NCBI GenBank assembly: GCA_023436225.1
Contig: JAEZKA010000020.1
Coordinates: forward strand, 1 to 10,939
DNA from: Bacillota bacterium
Lineage (GTDB): Bacteria > Bacillota > Clostridia > Lachnospirales > Lachnospiraceae
DNA length: 10,939 nt
Direction: 5' to 3'
Of the stretch, positions 6,663 to 10,939 are shown piece after piece. Below the pieces are notes generated by a model. That model did no database searches and was not told the origin of the DNA. It worked only from the letters and a program-made list of their open reading frames with translations. Position numbers and translations under genes: made by a program. Position 1 is the first letter of the stretch. Each line of letters starts with the position of its first letter.

Positions 6663-7016
6663 ATGAACATTGAGAATATTAGATCAATATTAGGAGCAAA
6701 GTACATCGTTGGTGAGGAATGGAAGGATCGAGAGGTTCATACAGCGTGCGGCTCAGACATGATGAGCGACGTGTTAGCATTTATGAAGGATCAATCAGTG
6801 CTTCTGACCGGTTTGTGTAATCCGCAGGTGATTCGAACCTGTGAGATGATGGATATTATCTGTATTGTCTTTGTTAGAGGAAAGCTTCCCGATGAGACGA
6901 TGATAGAGATGGCAAAGGAGAAGGAGATTGCTATTCTTTCTACCGGACACAGAATGTTTGCTGCTTGTGGTATGCTATACGAAAATGGCTTGCGAGGAGG
7001 TCCGGATTACAGATGA
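6663..7016 (+). CDS. DRTGG-domain protein, first copy
   Basis: 117 residues, essentially a single DRTGG-like domain. Recognisable family features are the LLTGLCNPQVIRTCEMMDI stretch, the strand-rich IVFVRGKLPDE segment and the closing MFAACGMLYENGL. DRTGG domains also occur in phosphotransacetylase N-termini and beside CBS domains in pyrophosphatases; their ligand is not established, though nucleotide binding is suspected. Start chosen at 6663 because GGAGGG precedes it; 6651 is possible and would add four residues. The gene lies 38 bases after the GGDEF gene and its stop overlaps the next start by four bases (ATGA), so the following ATPase is translationally coupled. I recall DRTGG proteins near [FeFe]-hydrogenase loci in other clostridia. 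Confidence 0.82.
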   Translation: MNIENIRSILGAKYIVGEEWKDREVHTACGSDMMSDVLAFMKDQSVLLTGLCNPQVIRTCEMMDIICIVFVRGKLPDETMIEMAKEKEIAILSTGHRMFAACGMLYENGLRGGPDYR

Positions 7017-7438
7017 GTAATAAGATTCATATGTCCTATGAGGTTCCGGCGAATGATTTTACCAGAGCGGGAGAGGCTTCCAGCAGTTTAAAAAGCAGCC
7101 TGAAGAAGATGGGGGTTAGTCCGGAAATTGTCCGTAAGGTATCAATTGCCATGTATGAAGGCGAGATCAATATGGTGATTCATGCAACTGGCGGAAAGAT
7201 CGATGTTACAATATCTCCTGAGGAAATCGAGATGATTCTCAAGGATCAAGGCCCGGGAATTGCCAATATTGAGCTTGCTATGCAGGCTGGATATTCGACT
7301 GCGCCGGACAATATTCGTAATCTAGGCTTTGGCGCCGGTATGGGATTGCCGAATATGAAAAAGTACAGTGACGAATTTAGTATTGAAAGTACGATAGGAA
7401 TTGGAACGACTGTCACCATGAAAGTAAAAATGCAGTAA
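7013..7438 (+). CDS. RsbW/SpoIIAB-like ATPase (anti-sigma or serine-kinase type)
   Basis: 141-residue single-domain GHKL ATPase. The N-box carries E49 and N53 (MYEGEINMVIHA), the G1 box is DQGPGI (78-83) and the lid/G2 region is GFGAGMGLPNM (105-115), followed by GIGTTV. This layout matches RsbW/SpoIIAB-type proteins, which phosphorylate an antagonist or bind a sigma factor, rather than two-component kinases. No anti-anti-sigma factor, PP2C phosphatase or sigma factor is in the window, so its partner may be the H-cluster protein next to it or lie elsewhere. Start at 7013 rests on the ATGA overlap and AGGAGG at 6995-7000; an upstream ATG at 6965 would read back through the DRTGG gene and is unlikely. 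It differs in sequence from the ATPase in the hydrogenase operon. Confidence 0.85.
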   Translation: MSNKIHMSYEVPANDFTRAGEASSSLKSSLKKMGVSPEIVRKVSIAMYEGEINMVIHATGGKIDVTISPEEIEMILKDQGPGIANIELAMQAGYSTAPDNIRNLGFGAGMGLPNMKKYSDEFSIESTIGIGTTVTMKVKMQ

Positions 7439-7454
7439 GACAGTGCATATTTCA

Positions 7455-7461
7455 GGGGGGG
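7455..7461 (+). promoter_or_regulatory. Unusual seven-G ribosome binding site of the H-cluster protein gene
   Basis: An uninterrupted run of seven G lies seven bases before the ATG at 7469, in place of the AGGAGG used by neighbours. It can pair with the anti-Shine-Dalgarno only through GGGG/GG wobble and is prone to length change during replication, which could shift expression. Confidence 0.5.
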
Positions 7462-7468
7462 TAAGATT

Positions 7469-8752
7469 ATGGGTAAATTCTTTACTTCGGTTCGTTTGAA
7501 GGAAGACTTATGTATGGGATGCATTAACTGCATTAAACGCTGCCCGACACAAGCCATCCGAGTAAGAAATCAGAAAGCTGTAATTACAAAGGAATTCTGT
7601 ATTGATTGTGGGGAGTGCATCCGGATATGCCCTCATCATGCCAAGGAGGCTACATACGATTCCCCTGAGATAATGAAGAAATTCGAGTATACGGTGGCGC
7701 TACCGGCCCCGTCTCTTTATGGACAATTTAATCATCTAGAGGATGTGAATATCGTCCTTACGGCATTAAAGAAGATGGGGTTCGATGATGTTCATGAAGT
7801 CAGCGGAGCTGCTGAACTAGTCTCCGAAATGTCAAGAAGATATGTAGCTGAGCATAAAGAAAAATGGCCGATTATCAGCACAGCATGCCCATCTGTTGTA
7901 CGCTTGATACAGGTTCGTTTCCCTAATCTAATCGAGCATTTGTTACCGATCTGCGCACCGGTTGATATGGCTGCTTCCATGGCGAAGGATAAAGCAATGG
8001 AGAAAACAGGACTTCCGAGGGAAAAGATCGGAATTATTTTTATATCCCCCTGTCCTGCCAAGATGACAGCAGTGAAGTCTCCGATTGGAATTGATCACAG
8101 TGAGATAGACGGAGTACTGGCAATTAAAGAGGTGTATCCGATCCTGCTTCCGTTGATGAAGCAGAGCATTGATGATGTAGAGGAGCTTGGGATCTCCGGG
8201 CGTATCGGTATCGGTTGGGGAAGCACCGGCGGTGAGGCAGGAAGCCTCCTTACCGATAATTATCTGGCAGCAGACGGCATTGAGAATGTAATTAAAATAT
8301 TGGAGGATCTTGAGGATCAGAAATTTGACCAATTGGAATTCATTGAGCTGAATGCCTGTGCCGGTGGCTGTGTTGGTGGTGTTCTGACCGTTGAGAATCC
8401 GTATCTTGCCAAGGTGAAATTAAAGAGACTAAGAAAGTATCTACCGGTTGCCTGCTCTCACCTGGTGAGTGGTGCGGATGATGATAAGTTCTGGACGGAT
8501 GAAGTCAAGTATGAACCAGTTTTTAAGTTAGGTAAGGATATGAATGAAAGCATTGCCAATATGGCAAGAGTAGAGGCACTTTGCGAAAAATTCCCGAGAC
8601 TGGATTGTGGCTCCTGCGGTGCCCCCACCTGTAAAGCACTGGCAGAGGATATCGTCCGGGGAGTAGCTAAGGAGCAGGATTGTATTCATATCTTAAGAGA
8701 CTATATTCATAAGCTGTCTGAGGAGATGTCGAAGTTAGATATAATGAAATAG
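7469..8752 (+). CDS. H-cluster-domain iron-sulfur protein, sensory [FeFe]-hydrogenase-like (HydS-related), no PAS
   Basis: 427 residues. N-terminal bacterial ferredoxin with two [4Fe-4S] motifs (C15/C18/C21/C25 and C44/C47/C50/C54); a Fe-hydrogenase large-subunit domain (about 75-330); then a CxxC-x4-C-x16-C [4Fe-4S] domain (C380, C383, C388, C405). All four predicted H-cluster [4Fe-4S] ligands are kept: C140 (TACPSV), C195 (SPCPAK), C297 and C301 (NACAGGC). The proton-relay Cys just before C140 is Ala, the catalytic-site Met before C297's Ala is Asn, and the Glu of MPCxxKxxE is lost. Thermotoga-type sensory HydS shares the Ala change but ends in a PAS domain, absent here. It is more likely an H2/redox sensor than an efficient hydrogenase. 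Start supported by a G-rich site; 30 bases after the ATPase gene. Confidence 0.85.
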   Translation: MGKFFTSVRLKEDLCMGCINCIKRCPTQAIRVRNQKAVITKEFCIDCGECIRICPHHAKEATYDSPEIMKKFEYTVALPAPSLYGQFNHLEDVNIVLTALKKMGFDDVHEVSGAAELVSEMSRRYVAEHKEKWPIISTACPSVVRLIQVRFPNLIEHLLPICAPVDMAASMAKDKAMEKTGLPREKIGIIFISPCPAKMTAVKSPIGIDHSEIDGVLAIKEVYPILLPLMKQSIDDVEELGISGRIGIGWGSTGGEAGSLLTDNYLAADGIENVIKILEDLEDQKFDQLEFIELNACAGGCVGGVLTVENPYLAKVKLKRLRKYLPVACSHLVSGADDDKFWTDEVKYEPVFKLGKDMNESIANMARVEALCEKFPRLDCGSCGAPTCKALAEDIVRGVAKEQDCIHILRDYIHKLSEEMSKLDIMK

Positions 8753-8879
8753 ATATTCACATTATAATTCATAAAAACGATTATCATCTGACTATAAATA
8801 GGAATAGGGTAGCCGGTATAATGAGATGGATTACCCACGACATCTTTAACTCAACTTTTTTGAGAGGCGGAGGAACGAT
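8753..8879 (+). promoter_or_regulatory. Gap with possible promoter (TATAAT at 8817-8822) ahead of the Nudix gene
   Basis: The 127-base AT-rich gap is longer than other junctions in the cluster. It contains GGTATAATGAG with an exact -10 but no convincing -35 at normal spacing, and no terminator hairpin after the H-cluster gene. Nudix-DRTGG-PHP could be read through or have its own weak promoter. Confidence 0.35.
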
Positions 8880-9371
8880 ATGAAATTTATTCATTGTCCT
8901 TATTGTGGGGATAAGCTGATACCAAGAAATATTGGAGATGAAGGGTTAATGCCATTCTGTCCGACCTGTGACAGACCGGTATTTAATATGCCCTATGCAT
9001 GTACTCTGACACTGGTTGTAAATGAGCAAAGAGAGGTTGCCCTAATTAAGCAAAGCTATGTTTCTCAGACCAATTATGTTCTAGTAGCGGGGTATATCAA
9101 GAGTGGAGAGAATGCAGAGGAGACTGCTATCAGAGAAGTTCAGGAAGAGATAGGAGTTACCGTCCATACACTGAGATATATGAAAAGTTATTATTACGAG
9201 AAAAGGGATATGTTGATGCTGGGCTTTGTAGCCTTCGCGGATAAGTGTCCCCTTAGTATCTCGGTGGAAGTCGATGAAGCTGAATGGGTGCCTCTTGAGG
9301 AAGCGAGGAGCAGACTGAAGGAGGGAAGCATTGCGATGCAGCTTTTATTAGATTACTTGGGAACAGAGTAG
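8880..9371 (+). CDS. Zinc-ribbon Nudix hydrolase (NADH-pyrophosphatase-like)
   Basis: 163 residues: an N-terminal zinc ribbon (C6, C9, C27, C30) followed by a Nudix domain. The Nudix box spans residues 71-93 and fits the consensus exactly: G71, E77, R85-E86, E89-E90, G92. The box glutamates bind the metal that drives hydrolysis of a nucleoside diphosphate linked to another group. A zinc ribbon plus Nudix arrangement is seen in NudC NADH pyrophosphatases, but the SQPWPFPxS motif diagnostic of that group is not visible, so the substrate is uncertain. GGAGG (8869-8873) lies six bases before the ATG. Its place in a cluster centred on NADH-linked hydrogenase makes a dinucleotide or nucleotide signal an attractive substrate, but that is inference. 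Confidence 0.88.
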   Translation: MKFIHCPYCGDKLIPRNIGDEGLMPFCPTCDRPVFNMPYACTLTLVVNEQREVALIKQSYVSQTNYVLVAGYIKSGENAEETAIREVQEEIGVTVHTLRYMKSYYYEKRDMLMLGFVAFADKCPLSISVEVDEAEWVPLEEARSRLKEGSIAMQLLLDYLGTE

Positions 9372-9380
9372 TGTGAATGC

Positions 9381-9426
9381 CCAATGGAGTATATCTCCTG
9401 TTATTGGAAGAAGTGCGAAACTCGCA
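9381..9426 (+). other. Two adjacent hairpins between the Nudix gene and the second DRTGG gene
   Basis: First hairpin: CCAAT (9381-9385) with ATTGG (9403-9407), and inside it GGAG (9386-9389) with CTCC (9395-9398) around a TATAT loop, with a four-base bulge on the right arm. Second: TGCGA (9414-9418) with TCGCA (9422-9426) around a three-base loop. No U-run follows. They may be a structured leader for the downstream pair. Confidence 0.4.
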
Positions 9427-9478
9427 TGGTAGTGCTTGTTCCTGGTTCTTCCGGATTTTGATCCGCATTTAAGATGTA

Positions 9479-9484
9479 GGGAGG
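9479..9484 (+). promoter_or_regulatory. Ribosome binding site that sets the start of the second DRTGG gene
   Basis: GGGAGG stands five bases before the ATG at 9490 and only two before the one at 9487. Spacing favours 9490; the far upstream in-frame ATG at 9436 has no such site. Confidence 0.65.
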
Positions 9485-9489
9485 TTATG

Positions 9490-9825
9490 ATGAAGGTAAG
9501 TGACTTGATTAAGGATGGAAGCTTTAAGGTATTGAATGAAGGGAATAATTCAGATCGGGAGATTTCAGTACCCTACTGCTGTGATTTGCTTAGTGTTGCC
9601 ATGGGAAGAATGCCTGCGGATTCAGCCTGGGTGACCGTTATGGGCAATGTGAATACCCTTGCGGTGGCCGCATTGGCGGATGCTGCCTGTATTATCTTAG
9701 CCGAAGGAAGCCATCTGGATGAACCGGCATTAAGTAAAGCAAAGCAGCAGGAGATTACGGTATTAACAACCGAGCTCCCTATCTTTGATGCCGCCCTGAT
9801 GGTATATCAACAGCTACATGCTTAG
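9490..9825 (+). CDS. DRTGG-domain protein, second copy
   Basis: 111 residues, a single DRTGG-like domain. Family features are YCCDLLSVAMGRMPADSAWV near residues 29-48, MGNVNTLAVAALADAACI near 51-68 and the late EITVLTTELPIFDAALMVY stretch. It is related in fold to the DRTGG gene at 6663 but clearly diverged, so the two are more likely distinct subunits or paralogues than a recent duplication. Start at 9490 chosen by ribosome-site spacing; 9487 would add one Met. The end overlaps the PHP gene by eight bases, implying coupled translation and probably a joint function. Ligand and activity unknown. Confidence 0.8.
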   Translation: MKVSDLIKDGSFKVLNEGNNSDREISVPYCCDLLSVAMGRMPADSAWVTVMGNVNTLAVAALADAACIILAEGSHLDEPALSKAKQQEITVLTTELPIFDAALMVYQQLHA

Positions 9826-10534
9826 GCTGGCATATGATCTCCATATCCATTCCTGCTTATCTCCCTGCGGGGATGAGGATATGACTCCAGGTAATATAGT
9901 CGGAATGGCTGCACTAAAGGGGCTTCAGGTTATCGCAGTGACTGACCACAACAGCTGTAAGAATTGTCCGGCTGTTCTTAAGTTTGCCGAACAATATGAT
10001 ATCATTGTTCTTCCAGGAATGGAATTGACAACGATGGAAGAGGTACATGCTTTATGTTTTTTCACAGAGTTAGAGGACGCACTTCGTTTCGATGAATATG
10101 TTACCTCCAAGCTGATGAAGATACCAAATGACGAGCGGGTATTCGGCAAGCAGGAAATATGCAATGAAGAAGATGAAGTAGTAGGCAGTGAACCTTATCT
10201 ATTAATTAATGCGACAGAGATATCCTTTGATGATCTGGGAGGATTAATGAAGGAATACCATGGAATCTATCTTCCTGCACATATTGATAAGAATTCCAAC
10301 AGTCTATTATCAAATCTCGGATTTATTGCACCGGAAGCAGATTTTATGGCAGCAGAATTTGCCAATCTTACAAAATACGAGAGAATCAGTAATCAGAATC
10401 CTTATCTAAAGAAGTGTAATATCATTACGAATTCAGATGCTCACGAGCTTGGCAGAATGAATGAAGCGGTAAATTTCCTAGACTGTGAGAGCATGGAAAG
10501 AGCGGATATCATAAAAGCAATTATCAAGAGGTAA
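9818..10534 (+). CDS. PHP-domain metal-dependent phosphoesterase
   Basis: 238 residues, a stand-alone PHP domain of the TrpH/YciV-like class. The metal-binding motifs are all present: DLHIHS (D7, H9, H11), TDHN (D43, H44), GMELTT (E69), H155 (PAHIDK) and SDAH (D207, H209). Proteins of this type hydrolyse phosphate esters such as 3',5'-phosphoadenosine, AMP-type nucleotides or short oligonucleotides; here the substrate is not known. An insertion of about 40 residues (85-130) rich in acidic residues separates the third and fourth motifs. Its ATG lies inside the end of the DRTGG gene with no clear ribosome site of its own, so it depends on coupling. It is the last gene of the rightward set. With the Nudix enzyme and DRTGG proteins it suggests nucleotide signalling, which is inference. 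Confidence 0.88.
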   Translation: MLRLAYDLHIHSCLSPCGDEDMTPGNIVGMAALKGLQVIAVTDHNSCKNCPAVLKFAEQYDIIVLPGMELTTMEEVHALCFFTELEDALRFDEYVTSKLMKIPNDERVFGKQEICNEEDEVVGSEPYLLINATEISFDDLGGLMKEYHGIYLPAHIDKNSNSLLSNLGFIAPEADFMAAEFANLTKYERISNQNPYLKKCNIITNSDAHELGRMNEAVNFLDCESMERADIIKAIIKR

Positions 10535-10567
10535 AATGTACTTGAAGCAAGAGTACATTTTACCTTT
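10527..10567 (+). terminator. Strong intrinsic terminator-like hairpin after the PHP gene
   Basis: A perfect 14-bp inverted repeat, AGGTAAAATGTACT at 10529-10542 and AGTACATTTTACCT at 10552-10565, extendable outwards by a G-U and an A-U pair. The left arm contains the PHP stop codon. It is followed by TTTGTTGTT, an interrupted U-tract. The AT-rich arms make it modest as a terminator but it clearly closes this transcription unit. Confidence 0.75.
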
Positions 10568-10668
10568 GTTGTTAAAAGAGTATTCGATAGGAAGAAATCT
10601 GTCCGAGGTTGCGGCTGACTATATATGGATTTTTGTATAGGTTGAAAAAGTAAGATAGTTCCCGGTTC

Positions 10669-10697
10669 TTGACAAGAAGGAACATTTGTTCTATAAT
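10669..10697 (+). promoter_or_regulatory. Consensus sigma-A promoter of the GyrI-like gene
   Basis: TTGACA (10669-10674), exactly 17 bases, then TATAAT (10692-10697): a perfect match in both hexamers and spacing. Predicted start near 10704 leaves a leader of about 78 bases. A promoter this strong usually needs a repressor, and one candidate site lies in its spacer. Confidence 0.88.
10680..10691. promoter_or_regulatory. LexA/SOS-box-like palindrome in the promoter spacer
   Basis: GAACATTTGTTC fits GAAC-N4-GTTC, the core of the Gram-positive LexA (DinR) box, and forms a 5-2-5 inverted repeat. It fills the spacer between the perfect -35 and -10, the classic place for a repressor to block transcription. 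The flanks (G before, T after) match the full CGAAC..GTTCG only in part. Confidence 0.55.
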
Positions 10698-10781
10698 GGA
10701 TTAAACTGGGAATTCAGCCAGTAAAGGTATATCAAAGGGTTTTATTAGTCCAGTATATCATAATTAAACGGGAGGTAGAGT

Positions 10782-10939
10782 ATGTACGAAATTATCAAGA
10801 CTTATTCTCAAGCAATCCCGGCCACACGATTTGTGGGGATCAAGTACGGCGATGAAGATCGTGTAGACGGAGGCTTTGGGCAGCAGTGGGGTGAATGGTT
10901 TCAAAGCGGCAGATTTGACAAGCTGGAGGAGTTATTATC
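10782..10939 (+). CDS. GyrI-like / effector-binding-domain protein, 5' part only
   Basis: The first 52 codons of a gene that runs off the right edge. The start is supported by GGGAGG at 10770-10775, six bases upstream of the ATG. The visible sequence (MYEIIKTYSQAIPATRFVGIKYG, broken here as MYEIIKTYSQ and AIPATRFVGIKYG) resembles the opening strand of GyrI-like/AraC effector-binding domains, and the following GGFGQQWGEWFQSGRF segment recalls small stand-alone members in clostridia. No DNA-binding domain precedes it. Too little is visible to say more; it belongs to a separate transcription unit from the hydrogenase-associated genes. Confidence 0.55.
   Translation, partial: MYEIIKTYSQAIPATRFVGIKYGDEDRVDGGFGQQWGEWFQSGRFDKLEELL

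Noticed and set aside
6965..7012. Longer N-terminus for the RsbW-like ATPase
   Set aside because: Would overlap the DRTGG gene by about 50 bases, adds residues unlike the family, and lacks the ATGA coupling seen at 7013.
7943..8332. Minus-strand open frame inside the H-cluster protein gene
   Set aside because: Overlaps the conserved hydrogenase domain and its product is not recognisable; a shadow of the real frame.
9436..9489. Longer N-terminus for the second DRTGG protein
   Set aside because: No ribosome binding site near 9436, while GGGAGG stands correctly before 9490; the extra residues do not look like the family.

Overview
The window looks like part of the chromosome of a strictly anaerobic, fermentative Firmicute of the class Clostridia, most likely near Lachnospiraceae. 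The grounds are strong AAGGAGG-type ribosome binding sites, moderate to low GC, sigma-A-like promoters, and a five-gene NADH-linked trimeric-type [FeFe]-hydrogenase operon of the kind found in clostridia. This placement comes from gene content only.

Layout. Bases 1-4980, minus strand: the hydrogenase operon, transcribed leftwards as hydC (NuoE-like), a small GHKL ATPase, hndB (thioredoxin-like ferredoxin), hydB (NuoF-like flavoprotein) and hydA (catalytic H-cluster subunit, running off the left edge). Bases 4981-5313: a divergent promoter region. It holds an extended -10 promoter for the hydrogenase operon, overlapped by a 16-bp palindrome, and a separate promoter for the rightward genes. Bases 5314-8752, plus strand: a PAS/PAS/degenerate-GGDEF protein, a DRTGG-domain protein, an RsbW-like ATPase and an H-cluster-domain protein resembling sensory [FeFe]-hydrogenases. 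Bases 8880-10534, plus strand: a zinc-ribbon Nudix hydrolase, a second DRTGG protein and a PHP-domain phosphoesterase, closed by a strong hairpin. From 10782: an unrelated unit, the start of a GyrI-like/effector-binding protein behind a consensus promoter that carries a LexA-like box.

How they may work together. The left operon encodes a cytoplasmic enzyme that moves electrons between NADH, probably ferredoxin, and protons/H2. The right genes look like a signalling set: a putative H2/redox sensor with all four H-cluster cysteines but no output domain, an ATPase that could act as kinase or anti-sigma factor, two DRTGG proteins of unknown ligand, a GGDEF protein that has lost its catalytic motif but kept an inhibitory-site motif, and a PHP phosphoesterase. 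That they monitor and tune the hydrogenase is inference from adjacency and family membership.

The most unusual local DNA is the junction between the ATPase gene and hndB (3762-3956). There a 9-bp hairpin ends exactly at the ATPase stop codon. Two nearly identical 50-bp tandem repeats follow, each folding a GGAGG ribosome-binding sequence against a CCTCC partner, directly ahead of the true hndB ribosome binding site.
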